From CALOFP01 sp942492635 (GTDB lineage: Bacteria; UBP6; UBA1177; CALOFP01), in assembly GCA_942492635.1 (NCBI GenBank), contig CALOFP010000004.1, positions 434,001 to 498,000 of the forward strand: a DNA stretch of 64,000 bases, given 5' to 3'. Below are positions 8,843 to 17,700 of this stretch, one piece after another. The number at the start of each line of letters is the position of its first letter. The first letter of the stretch is position 1. The position numbers and the translations under genes were made by a program. The notes beneath the pieces were generated by a model that was given only the letters and a program-made list of their open reading frames with translations, was not told where the DNA came from and made no database searches.

Positions 8843-9013
8843 TTACTCAGGAGAGATAGCCTCAACAGGACAAGCTGCAACACATGCACCACAGTCGATG
8901 CAAGCGTCACCGATCTTGTGTACGCCGTTATCTTCAGCTATTGCTTCAACAGGACATTCTCCTGCGCAAACACCACAGTTTGTGCAGAGCTCTGCATTAA
9001 TTACGTGTGCCAT
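8843..9013 (-). CDS. 2[4Fe-4S] ferredoxin
   Basis: A 56-aa clostridial-type electron carrier, cytoplasmic. Two cluster motifs are seen: CTNCGVCAGECP and CIDCGACVAACP, each CX2CX2CX3CP. The two halves are near repeats, as in all bacterial 8Fe ferredoxins. A perfect AGGAGGT precedes ATG 9013; a sigma-70 promoter and an intrinsic terminator bracket the gene, so it is monocistronic. Its presence fits an anaerobic, low-potential metabolism; the partner oxidoreductases are not in this window. Confidence 0.95.
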   Translation of the reverse strand: MAHVINAELCTNCGVCAGECPVEAIAEDNGVHKIGDACIDCGACVAACPVEAISPE

Positions 9014-9059
9014 AATAATTACCTCCTATATAAAATTAAGAGAACCTAAAGTCAGCTCG

Positions 9060-9087
9060 ATTTTAGCATAAGCCAAAGGGCTGTCAA
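9060..9087 (-). promoter_or_regulatory. Promoter for ferredoxin
   Basis: Leftward TTGACA, 16-bp spacer, TAAAAT, about 45 bp upstream of the ferredoxin ATG. Confidence 0.75.
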
Positions 9088-9625
9088 GAAAATAAAAGTA
9101 AAATCAAACTATTAGTGGAGTGTAAAATAGTTAGTTTGAGCTTAAAGAATTGATATCGTTGTGAAAAGAATGTTTTTGTGCGGCTTCTGATGTGTTGAGT
9201 TTTTTGAGTAAAGGAAAGCTTAGGGTGATATTTGTGCAAAATAATTATTTGATGAGAACGAGTCTGTCAACCTATACTTTTTCCTGAATGTTGATTGAAG
9301 AGGTTTCCCTAGTTTTTTCGAAAAGATGAACGGACAGGTTTTTTTAATGACTCCCGTGAGAATGATTTTAATCGGTTGAAAGGCCGTTGTATAAAAAACA
9401 GTTCAAATTTAAATTAGAATGATGCGTGCGTTTGTGACGCCTTTGTTTCTATCTGTTTTTCTAACGTATCAAAAAGTAGTACATTGAAAAATTTGATCAT
9501 AAGTGGCGTATGTATTAGTTTTTTAGACATTCTTAAAGAGGCGGCATCGGTAAAAAGAAAGAGTGGGCAGGCAGGAAGTTGTCGGGCAAAGTTTAAAAGA
9601 TCCAGCCGAGAGCCGCAGAAACGGA
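9088..9625. other. AT-rich intergenic region
   Basis: No supported gene. A second leftward promoter-like pair is present: TTGACA (9265-9270) with TAATTA (9242-9247, 17-bp spacer). No gene lies between it and the ferredoxin promoter. Confidence 0.4.
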
Positions 9626-10024
9626 CTACAGACGTTCTTCCTCTCTCTCTCCGTTGAGAATCCATGCCATTGCAGTTTTTTTCCAATTCGGACATTTTGA
9701 AGCGTTTATGTGAAGTTCGCGGGAATCGATCCCGCTTTCCCGTGCAAGTTTCTTGAATTGCATGCTGATAATGCGGTTTTCAAGGATCAGCGCAGAACGA
9801 GACATGCCGCAACGAACCATTTTCTTCTGCATTTCGATCATGATTTTTCGTGATTCGATGGGCAGACTTTTTATCATGGTCATGTCCACGAGGACAGCAA
9901 ATTTTCGTTCTCTTCCCGCGAGAAGAATCTCAGTTTCGCGCTTTATCGAGCGCATTTCACCCTCTTCAATAAAGCCTAAAAGCGTAAACTCAAACCCGTA
10001 TTCTGTTTTACTAATTCTATACAA
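9626..10024 (-). CDS. STAS/SEC14-like small protein
   Basis: About 132 aa. A beta-strand-rich start (GFEFTLLGFIEEGEM) is followed by an alternating helix/strand pattern with FAVLVDMTMIKSL in the middle and a final AMAWILNGE helix. This is the pattern of the SpoIIAA-like STAS/SEC14 family (PF11964 type), often found with unknown regulatory roles. Start TTG 10024 is preferred because GGAGGGGG lies just upstream; ATG 10090 is the longer alternative. It is the last gene of the leftward tcdA-birA operon. Function unknown; the family assignment is by pattern only. Confidence 0.6.
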   Translation of the reverse strand: MYRISKTEYGFEFTLLGFIEEGEMRSIKRETEILLAGRERKFAVLVDMTMIKSLPIESRKIMIEMQKKMVRCGMSRSALILENRIISMQFKKLARESGIDSRELHINASKCPNWKKTAMAWILNGEREEERL

Positions 10025-10101
10025 AACCCCCTCCGATTTATTTTTCGTACAAACGCAATCAAATGATACACCTATTGAGAGGGGTGTCAATGAAAAGATT
10101 G

Positions 10102-10899
10102 TTAGATTATGTCGGGAGTGAAGGTTAACTTTTTCATGGATTGTATAAGTTCCTGAATGTCCATGTCATCCCGAATGCCGAGGCGGGTTAGAGAGAAGTC
10201 GTACTTTACCGGATCTTCTGGAGAAATAGACCTGAAAGAATCGGTGATTTCAATGGCTGTCTTCAGGTTTGAAGCTTTCCTGTCCGTAAATCCCAGAATT
10301 CCAGCGATTTTGAACATGTGGGTGTCAAGCGGAATAATCAGTTTTGACGGATCAATGGAACTCCATCCTCCGGGATCAACGTTGTCGGATCGAACCATCC
10401 ACCTGAGGTAGAGGTTGACCCTTTTCATTGCCGATCCTTTTGACGGAAGCGGAAGCAGATAGGAACCGCCGGAAATTGTCCTTGAGAATCCTTCGAGCCC
10501 GGGAAGAACAGTTCTGTCCTCGGGTTTAATGAAGGATTTCAGACATTCTTCAAGTGATCCGTATTTGAGGATTGCGTCTTTTGTTCCCAGTAGAAGAGAT
10601 ATGAGTTCACGACCGGTTGTAAATCGGTGTTTGAACGAACCGAAAAGATCATTCAACAATCTGTTGTTGCTTTTCATCAGCCACTCCCGGGGATGATCTC
10701 CCATAGGAGAAAGAATCTTTTCTACGGAAAGAAGAATCTGTTTCACCCTCCCGTAGGCAAGACCGGAGGCGATAAGTCCCGCCACCTCACGATCTCGGAC
10801 ATCCGGGTAACGATAGAGAAACTGCAGCGGATCGGGAACGACAAGCTCGCGGCGATTCAGATTCATGTAGATTTTTTCAAGAAGGGTATGCAGTTCCAT
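10102..10899 (-). CDS. TIGR02757 family protein (DUF2400)
   Basis: A 265-aa conserved bacterial protein of unknown function. Landmarks include DPLQFLYRYPDVRDREVAGLIASGLAYGRV near the start, NLYLRWMVRSDNVDPGGW near 170 and IPLDTHMFKIA near 200, all diagnostic of the family. The fold recalls helix-hairpin-helix DNA glycosylases, but no activity is established to my knowledge. The ATG overlaps the birA stop (TGATG), so the two are translationally coupled. No membrane segment or signal peptide. Confidence 0.85.
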   Translation of the reverse strand: MELHTLLEKIYMNLNRRELVVPDPLQFLYRYPDVRDREVAGLIASGLAYGRVKQILLSVEKILSPMGDHPREWLMKSNNRLLNDLFGSFKHRFTTGRELISLLLGTKDAILKYGSLEECLKSFIKPEDRTVLPGLEGFSRTISGGSYLLPLPSKGSAMKRVNLYLRWMVRSDNVDPGGWSSIDPSKLIIPLDTHMFKIAGILGFTDRKASNLKTAIEITDSFRSISPEDPVKYDFSLTRLGIRDDMDIQELIQSMKKLTFTPDII

Positions 10900-11633
10900 C
10901 AAATAAGCTCCAGTATCGATACGGTGGAGAGCTTTCTGCGGGATCCGTCCTCAAACGCCACAAGAAGAGCCTGGCCGTTATCGGGAAAGTCGATAATTTT
11001 CGAGGTAAAGCTGGTCTTGAGATCTTCAGTCATGAATGCTTTTCTCCCTTTCATCCAATCGACTGCGGAGAGAAATCGATCTGTAATCCCATCCTCTTCC
11101 TCAAGTTCCTTCGCGAAGGAGTTGATGAGCATCTCCGTTACCTGATCCCTGGTTGCATCTGAACCAGAAGAGCGGAGAGATGCCGGTTTCCATGAGTAAT
11201 CTGCATTCGGATCGGGCTGTTCGATATTTATCCCGATTCCGGCTATGTAGAAAAGTCTTCCTGCATGTTCCTTGATTTTGCAGAGGACACCGGAACATTT
11301 GCCTCCGTCCACCAGAATGTCGTTGGGCCACTTCACTGCGACATCGTTGTCAGGAATGAAGTGTTTGACAGTGTTGAAGACTGCAAGGGCCGTTGCCATC
11401 GGAACGGTGTTGGGGGACTCGGGAAGCCTGTGAAAAAAGGTTATGTAGAGATTCTCTTTTGAGGAGCTGATCCATGTCTTTCCTCTTCGACCTCTCCCGG
11501 CGCTTTGTGTGCGGGCTCTTACTATCCCGCCGGGGATTCCTCTTTCGATGAAGAGTTCCGCTTCGAGGTTTGTTGAATCTATCTCCTCAAAATCATAGAA
11601 GTTATGCCAGTTGAGTGTGTCAAACGGTCTCAT
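10899..11633 (-). CDS. birA: Biotin-[acetyl-CoA-carboxylase] ligase (no HTH domain)
   Basis: Activates biotin with ATP and attaches it to the carboxylase carrier protein. 244 aa. Visible motifs: IDSTN (substrate loop), QSAGRGRRGKTW (the biotin-AMP binding GRGRRG loop), KWPNDILVDGGKCSGVL, GIGINI. The protein begins directly at the catalytic domain, so it is a group I ligase without the N-terminal winged helix and cannot act as the classical bio repressor. It overlaps tcdA by 14 bp upstream and the TIGR02757 gene downstream. Confidence 0.93.
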   Translation of the reverse strand: MRPFDTLNWHNFYDFEEIDSTNLEAELFIERGIPGGIVRARTQSAGRGRRGKTWISSSKENLYITFFHRLPESPNTVPMATALAVFNTVKHFIPDNDVAVKWPNDILVDGGKCSGVLCKIKEHAGRLFYIAGIGINIEQPDPNADYSWKPASLRSSGSDATRDQVTEMLINSFAKELEEEDGITDRFLSAVDWMKGRKAFMTEDLKTSFTSKIIDFPDNGQALLVAFEDGSRRKLSTVSILELI

Positions 11634-12354
11634 TCTTTTCCTCCAGAAGCGTCTTTACCGTATGGTAGGCGATAATGTGGCCGGCAACCTGGGGAACAAA
11701 GGGCGTTGAACCCTGTGTTTTGCGTACGCGCCCCAGATTGTCGTGATTTTCCTCGCGGTTCTCGATAGGAGGCACCGGTCTTTCATTGGAGAAGACTACA
11801 GGAAACCTGGAACGGACGCCCCGCTTTCGGAGTCTTTTCCTGACGAATGAGGCGAGGGGACACCCTTCTGTTTTCCATATGTCGGTGATATTAAGCCTGG
11901 TCGGATCCATCCTGCCTCCGGTTCCCATTGATGAAACGAAAGGAACACCCTTCTCCAGAAGGGCGATGATCAGGTTTATCTTGGGATTGAGACTGTCTAT
12001 GGCGTCGATATAGTAATCGGCCTCAGGGATGTGGTTCTCCATCTCGCTCCCTTTCATGAAGGATTCCGAGCGAATTACTTTGAGGTCGGGATTTATCCCC
12101 TTGCCCAGTCTTTCGATAAGGGCAGCCTTGTTTTCACCCACCGTATCGGAAAATCCCACGATGAGTCGATTCAGGTTGGAAGGGGAAACATCGTCGAAGT
12201 CGGTGAGAATCAGGGTTCCGATTCCCGATCTTACAAGATCCATCGCCGCAGCGGCACCGACTCCGCCAAGTCCGAAAACAGCCACCTTCTTGTTTGCCAG
12301 CGTTGAAAGTCCGTTTTCACCGAAAACTATGCGTGTACGCTCTCTGAAAGCCAT
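11620..12354 (-). CDS. tcdA: tRNA threonylcarbamoyladenosine dehydratase (TcdA/CsdL, ThiF/E1 fold)
   Basis: An ATP-dependent enzyme that cyclises t6A37 to ct6A in tRNAs reading ANN codons. 244 aa. Rossmann motif VAVFGLGGVGAAAA at the start, LTDFDDVSPSNLNR (E1-type Asp and Arg finger), DAIDSLNPK, then the TcdA-specific PLASFVRKRLRKRG. Start ATG 12354 is chosen over ATG 12381 because GGAGAG precedes it and the promoter would begin transcription near 12381. It is the first gene of the leftward operon. Other E1-like proteins such as MoeB/ThiF lack the RKRLRKRG segment. Confidence 0.88.
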   Translation of the reverse strand: MAFRERTRIVFGENGLSTLANKKVAVFGLGGVGAAAAMDLVRSGIGTLILTDFDDVSPSNLNRLIVGFSDTVGENKAALIERLGKGINPDLKVIRSESFMKGSEMENHIPEADYYIDAIDSLNPKINLIIALLEKGVPFVSSMGTGGRMDPTRLNITDIWKTEGCPLASFVRKRLRKRGVRSRFPVVFSNERPVPPIENREENHDNLGRVRKTQGSTPFVPQVAGHIIAYHTVKTLLEEKNETV

Positions 12355-12387
12355 ACTCTCTCCGTTTACAAATTCATACATTTCCCA

Positions 12388-12415
12388 AGTTTAGCCCGAA
12401 GTTGTTCCAGGTCAA
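12388..12415 (-). promoter_or_regulatory. Promoter for tcdA-birA operon
   Basis: Leftward TTGACC, 16-bp spacer, TAAACT. Predicted transcription start near 12381, which argues against the upstream ATG of tcdA. Confidence 0.6.
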
Positions 12416-12480
12416 CCTAATTGAGGGATCTTCCCGAATATTCTGGGAAGAGAGAAGAATCGACTGCGGGGCGGATAATC

Positions 12481-12508
12481 TTGCTTTTTTAAGGCCGATG
12501 TTTAATTT
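12481..12508 (+). promoter_or_regulatory. Promoter for the 12540 gene
   Basis: TTGCTT, 16-bp spacer, TAATTT, about 30 bp before the start codon. Confidence 0.5.
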
Positions 12509-12539
12509 GTAAAGAGTTTGTTAATGGAAAGGTGAATTT

Positions 12540-12953
12540 ATGAAAAAGATTTTTACTGTGTTCATAACCGTTTTGATGCTGGTATTCGCTGCACTCTTTT
12601 TTATGACCAGAAAGGAGCTGTCCAGTGCCATGAGTGAATTAAACCTCCTTCAGAGGAAACATATTGAGATAATGAAGGAGTACAAAGCGCAGCTGGCAGA
12701 AAACCTGCAGATGAAAAAGCGTGAATTGGTCGGACGCTATCTTGATTTTCTAATCGATCTTGACGAAAGTGGAAAGATCGATGGTGGGTTGAAACCGGAA
12801 GAGCTTGCGAGTGCAAAAAAGAAGTTGAGTTATATCGTGGAAAATCTGGGAGCGCTTGAGCTTTCAAACGAGGATTCCCTCGGGCTTTCAAACGAGGATT
12901 CCCTCGGGCTTCTCTCCAAACTAGCGGCACTCAAGTCGAAACTGGAGAAATAG
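12540..12953 (+). CDS. Small membrane-anchored coiled-coil protein
   Basis: 137 aa, not recognised. An N-terminal hydrophobic segment (residues 4-22, after MKK) looks like an uncleaved signal anchor. It is followed by a long charged helix rich in Leu/Lys/Glu that should form a coiled coil (about 25-135) in the periplasm. Near the C-terminus the octapeptide LSNEDSLG occurs twice in tandem because of an exact 24-bp duplication. AAAGGTG lies before the ATG and it has its own promoter. Neighbouring genes give no functional hint. Confidence 0.6.
   Translation: MKKIFTVFITVLMLVFAALFFMTRKELSSAMSELNLLQRKHIEIMKEYKAQLAENLQMKKRELVGRYLDFLIDLDESGKIDGGLKPEELASAKKKLSYIVENLGALELSNEDSLGLSNEDSLGLLSKLAALKSKLEK
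12861..12908 (+). repeat. Exact 24-bp tandem duplication inside a gene
   Basis: Two identical 24-bp units (12861-12884 and 12885-12908), each starting ctttcaaacg. They are in frame and encode LSNEDSLG twice. Confidence 0.95.
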
Positions 12954-13001
12954 CATAGGTCCAATAGGGCGTATGTGACATGTAATCCCCAATAATTCTT
13001 G

Positions 13002-13029
13002 TTGACAAAATACCGAATGAAGCTATCAT
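13002..13029 (+). promoter_or_regulatory. Promoter for TetR-efflux operon
   Basis: TTGACA, 16-bp spacer, TATCAT. Transcription should start near 13036, inside the palindrome at 13029-13058. Confidence 0.8.
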
Positions 13030-13058
13030 AGAACACTGTTTTATAGAATGGTGTTCTA
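13029..13058. promoter_or_regulatory. TetR-family operator palindrome
   Basis: TAGAACAC, 14 bp, GTGTTCTA: perfect 8-bp arms covering the transcription start and lying just before the TetR gene. It is the natural target for autorepression by that TetR. Confidence 0.75.
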
Positions 13059-13072
13059 AAGGAGCCGGCGCC

Positions 13073-13666
13073 ATGACCAAGAGATCGGATATTTTGAATG
13101 CGGCAAGAAAGCTTTTTCTTGAGAAGGGCTACGAAAAAACCTCCATGAGGCAGATTGTCAAAGAGGCTGGAAGCTCCATAGGCAGCTGCTACTTCTACTT
13201 CAAGAACAAGGAAGAGATTTTCAGCAGTCTTGCAGCCAACTACATGGGGCAGCTTTGGGAGAAGGTTGCGAATCGAATCAACGAAATTCCAGAACCCTGT
13301 CTTCGAGTAAGTGTCGCCATCTATTATCATTTTTATCATATTTTAGAAAATGATAATTGGATGAAATTATACCTCATGGCCAATTCACTTCCATCGCTTA
13401 AGCAGAGTCTTCTGCAGAATTTTTACTCCAGCATCCAGAGCGTCTCCGACGGAGACGAACATCTGCAAAGGAAAAGACCTCTTCATCTCTCGGCGATTGC
13501 ACTTACAGGGGCTCTTTCGTCCGTCGTCGAAGAGAAACTCAAGGGCGGACTTGAATCCAGTGCCGAGGAGTTGAGTGTTTTCATGACCGAGTTGAGTCTC
13601 TACACCCTTGGCTATGAGAAGGGTGTTCTTGATAGTTGTTTAAAGTTTATAGATAGGAGAAATTAA
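13073..13666 (+). CDS. TetR/AcrR-family repressor of the adjacent efflux pump
   Basis: 197 aa. The N-terminal helix-turn-helix is typical (ILNAARKLFLEKGYEKTSMRQI, then GSSIGSCYFYFKNKEEIF). The C-terminal ligand domain (60-197) is helical and diverged, as usual. It is the first gene of a three-gene operon with an adaptor lipoprotein and an RND permease; the adaptor ATG overlaps its TAA. A promoter and palindromic operator lie directly upstream, so it probably represses its own operon until an inducer binds. The inducer cannot be read from the sequence. Confidence 0.9.
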   Translation: MTKRSDILNAARKLFLEKGYEKTSMRQIVKEAGSSIGSCYFYFKNKEEIFSSLAANYMGQLWEKVANRINEIPEPCLRVSVAIYYHFYHILENDNWMKLYLMANSLPSLKQSLLQNFYSSIQSVSDGDEHLQRKRPLHLSAIALTGALSSVVEEKLKGGLESSAEELSVFMTELSLYTLGYEKGVLDSCLKFIDRRN

Positions 13667-14757
13667 TGAATGTAGGGAACTATCTTTGCATTTTGATGAT
13701 TCTTCTCTTTTCTCTTGCCGGATGCTCGGAGAAGGAGAAAAGGGTGGAGAAGGAACCTCTTCGATTTGTTCGTTATGAGGTTATAAAACGATCACCGAAA
13801 GAGAGCGAAAGACTCTTTTCCGCCGTTGCTCATGCTTCGAATGAGTCGAAACTGAGTTTCAAGATCCCGGGAACCGTGAAAAAGATCCGTGTAAAGGTCG
13901 GTGACAGAATTCGGAAGGGACAACTTATCGCCCGGCTGGATGATGAGACTTACAGGCTCCAGAAGGAGCAGGCCGAAGCCTCTGTAGAGAGAATAAAGAT
14001 TCAGCTGGCCAATCTTGAAAAGGTTTTCAAACGTTTTTCGGTGCTAATCGAGAAGAATGCGATACCTGAAAACGATTTCGACAACATCAGCTCCAAGTAC
14101 GAGGCTGCAAAGGCGGGGCTCAAGGCGGCGGAGAAACAGCTGGAACTAGCAACACTTCAGCTTTCCTACACAAACCTCTACTCTACCGTCGACGGTTACG
14201 TTGCCTACAAAAACGGGGAGGAGGGAGAGAATATCGGTGCCGGCATGCCTCTTTTCATCGTCAATTCCATGAGGACGATAGATGTGAAGTTCAGTGTTCC
14301 CGAGTCCCTCATTTCCCAGCTGAAAAAGGACGACAGTGCGAAGGTGTCCTTCGACGCTCTCGACGGCATGGTTTTCCAGGGCAAACTTTACGAGCTGGGT
14401 GTCTCCACTCTCGCCTCCCTTCCTACCACATTTCCGGTCACTGTGAGGCTTGAGGGAAAGGTTGACAAGATCAGATCCGGAATGACCGCCAGAGTAGAGC
14501 TTTCCGTAAAGAATGGTGACGACGCGGGACGGATTTTCGTTCCCTCCCATTCTGTCGGCGAGGATCGTCAGGGAAGATTCGTCTACGTCGCGGTTCGTGA
14601 TAACGAAAAAGAGGCCAGGGTCGAGCGGAGGCCGGTCAAGATAGGTGATACAGCAAACCTCGGCATTGAGATCGTCAAGGGGCTCAAGCCGGGGGAAATT
14701 CTCGTTACTGCCGGAGTGCACTTTCTTGAGAACGGAATGAAGGTACGACTGGATTGA
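13666..14757 (+). CDS. RND efflux periplasmic adaptor lipoprotein (HlyD/AcrA family)
   Basis: 363 aa membrane-fusion protein that links the inner-membrane pump to an outer-membrane channel. A lipoprotein signal (residues 1-19) ends in the lipobox LAGC. The lipoyl-like half motif LSFKIPGTVKKIRVKVGDRIRKGQLIARLDD is split over two short runs near 60-95, followed by a short helical hairpin (100-160), a second lipoyl half, a beta-barrel (VKFSVPESLI) and a membrane-proximal domain. It overlaps the TetR stop by one base and is 12 bp from the permease. No outer-membrane factor is encoded here, so it must borrow one. Confidence 0.9.
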   Translation: MNVGNYLCILMILLFSLAGCSEKEKRVEKEPLRFVRYEVIKRSPKESERLFSAVAHASNESKLSFKIPGTVKKIRVKVGDRIRKGQLIARLDDETYRLQKEQAEASVERIKIQLANLEKVFKRFSVLIEKNAIPENDFDNISSKYEAAKAGLKAAEKQLELATLQLSYTNLYSTVDGYVAYKNGEEGENIGAGMPLFIVNSMRTIDVKFSVPESLISQLKKDDSAKVSFDALDGMVFQGKLYELGVSTLASLPTTFPVTVRLEGKVDKIRSGMTARVELSVKNGDDAGRIFVPSHSVGEDRQGRFVYVAVRDNEKEARVERRPVKIGDTANLGIEIVKGLKPGEILVTAGVHFLENGMKVRLD

Positions 14758-14769
14758 TCGGAGTGAATG

Positions 14770-17700
14770 ATGGATCTTACGAAATTTGCAATTGAAAAAA
14801 ACAGAATAACAACTGTCCTGCTGCTGATCATCATCTTCGGCGGGATCATGGCGTTCCGTGCGATGCCCCAGGATGAGGATCCCGGATTCATAATCCGTAC
14901 GGCCATGGTTGCGACATATCTCCCCGGTGCAAGTCCCGAGAGAATGGAGAAGCTGGTAACCGACAAGCTGGAGAAGAAGATTCAGGAGATTCCTGAGCTT
15001 GATTATGTTAAGAGCGAATCCAGGACAGGATCGAGCATCATCTACGTAACGATCAAGGAGCGCTACAAGGAGATGCGGCCGATATGGGATTCACTACGGA
15101 GAAAGGTGGCTTCGGCGAAGAATCAGCTGCCCTCGGGTGTATACGGTCCCTATGTGAACGACGAGTTCGGTGATGTTTACGGCATCGTCGTAACGCTTAC
15201 CGGCGACGGTTACAGCTACAGGGAGCTTAAGGAAGTTGCCGACGAAGTTCGTGATGAATTCCTCCGAATTCCAGATGTTGCGAAGGTGGATATCTACGGT
15301 GCCCAGGAGGAGAAGATTTTCATCGAATTCGACGACTCCAAACTGGCCCGTTTCGGACTTACGACCTACCAGCTTTCCAGACTTCTCGAGGCCCAGAACA
15401 TCATCACTCCGGGTGGAGACATCCGAATGGAGAGGGAGAAGATTGTTCTCGAACCGACGGGAAATTATGAAAGTGTTGAGGAGCTCAAGAGGACGGTGAT
15501 AAACCATCCTAAACTGCCGTCGATCATATATCTCAAGGACATTGCCAATATCTACAGAGGCTATGTCGATCCTCCGACATCGAAGGTGAGTGCCAACGGG
15601 ATGATGTCTCTCGGACTCGGTCTTTCAATGCGGGAAGGCGGAAATATCATCACCCTGGGAGAGGACTTCGAGAAGGTTTACGAGAGGGTCAAAAGAAGCT
15701 ATCCGGTGGGAATAGAATTCGATACTGTCGCCTACCAGCCCAGAAACGTTTCCAACAAGGTGAACGAGTTCATCGTCAATCTCCTCCAGAGTGTCGCGAT
15801 CGTTATATTCGTAATGATGATAAGTCTCGGACTCAGGACCGGACTACTTGTTTCCGCGCTTATTCCCACGACAATTATCATGGCCTTCATGATGATGTCC
15901 TTTTTCGATATCGGTATAGACCAGGTGAGCCTCGCGGCTCTTCTCATTACCCTCGGTATGCTTGTCGACAACTCAATCGTCATGTCCGAATCGATCATGG
16001 TGATGATGTCTGAAGGGAGAGGTGCTCTCGAGTCCGCACTGGCTTCCGCGAAGGAGCTTAAAAAGCCGCTTTTTACGGCGTCACTCACAACATCCGCGGC
16101 CTTCCTGCCGATCTTTCTAGCCCAGTCGATGACAGGAGAGTATACGGCATCCCTCTTCAAAGTTGTTGCCATAACCCTCATAAGTTCATGGATTCTTGCG
16201 CTCACCCTCATTCCTCTACTCTGCGTTAAATTCCTTAAGGTGAAGAAGAAAGAAGACGGAAGCTACAACGGCCGTTTCTACAAACTCTACAGAGGATTCA
16301 TAATATTCATTCTCAAACACGGAAAGCTCACAATCGCCGTAATGCTGGTAATTTTCGGGCTTTCGCTTTACTCATTCAGGTTTATTCCGAAAAAATTCTT
16401 TCCCGATTCCGATAAGCCGATAATGAGTGCGATTCTGGATCTTCCCGCAGGAACAACTTTCGAATACACCGAGAAGGTGGTCAAGTCCCTCGAAAAGAGG
16501 ATGCGCGAGAGATGGCTTGTGGGGAAAGAGAGAAAGAAGGGGATAAGGAACTGGGCGGCCTTCATGGGAATGGGTGCTCCCCGTTTTGCGCTTCCGGTGA
16601 GTCCTGAACCTCCGAGAGAAAATTACGCATACGTTCTTATAAATACGACAGAAAACGGAATAATAAACGAGATTTCGAAGGATCTCGAAACCTACATGGC
16701 GAAGGAGCATCCCGAAGCAGAAGCGACTCTGAAACTTCTCCCCATGGGACCTCCGGTAAAGTATCCTGTGGAATTTCGTATTTCCGGAAAGGATGAGGAA
16801 AAACTCTTCTCCATTGCCGAGGAGGTGAAGTCCAGGCTTCGTTCAATAAATGGAACCAGAAACGTAGGCGACAACTGGGGGCAGAAATCCAAGAAATTCG
16901 TTGTCAGAATCGATCAGGAACGCGCCAGAAGGGCAGGTGTAACCTCCATGGATATCGCCGTCAGTCTCCAGACGATGCTCTCCGGAATTCCGCTTACCAA
17001 ATTCCGTGAAGGGGACAAGCTGATTCCCGTTGTCCTGAGACTTGGCGCGGGAGAGAGGAACAACGTGGAGAGGTTGAAAACGCTAAACATCTATTCCCAG
17101 ATGAACGGTACGGTCGTGCCTCTTTCCCAGGTTGCGGACATTGAGATCGTCTACGAGCCTTCAAATATCATCAGGAGAAACCGTTCGACAACCGTGACTG
17201 TGAGATCCCAGCTTCTGTCGGGACACACCGCGGCGGAGGTGATGAACGAGATCGGACCGTGGCTTGACAAGGAATCTGAAAGCTGGGGACTCGGATACAG
17301 ATGGGAGAGCGGCGGAACAGTCGAAAGTTCAAGCAGCGCAAACAAATCGATCAAGGAGAAGCTGCCGATAGCGGGACTCATAATCCTTCTTCTTCTCGTA
17401 TTTCAGTTCAACTCTTTCAGGAAACCCATTGTTCTTCTGAGTGTTGTTCCTCTCGGAATAATCGGGGTCGTGATAGGACTCATCGTTGCCGATTCCTACT
17501 TCGGATTCATGACACTTCTCGGAGTCGTTTCCCTCTCGGGAATCGTAATAAACAACGCAAATGTTCTTTTGGAACGAATTCAGATTGAGCTTGAGGAGAA
17601 TTTCAGGACTCCTCAGGATGCGATAGTCGAGGCTGCCCAGAGAAGGCTTCGCCCTATTTTCCTTACAACCGCCACCACAGTCGGCGGTCTCTTTCCCCTC

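Noticed and set aside
9414..9695. Leftward 93-aa open frame after the STAS-like gene
   Set aside because: It overlaps the STAS-like gene by 70 bp, has no ribosome site at its start and no recognisable family; part of it reads protein-like, so a broken gene cannot be fully excluded.
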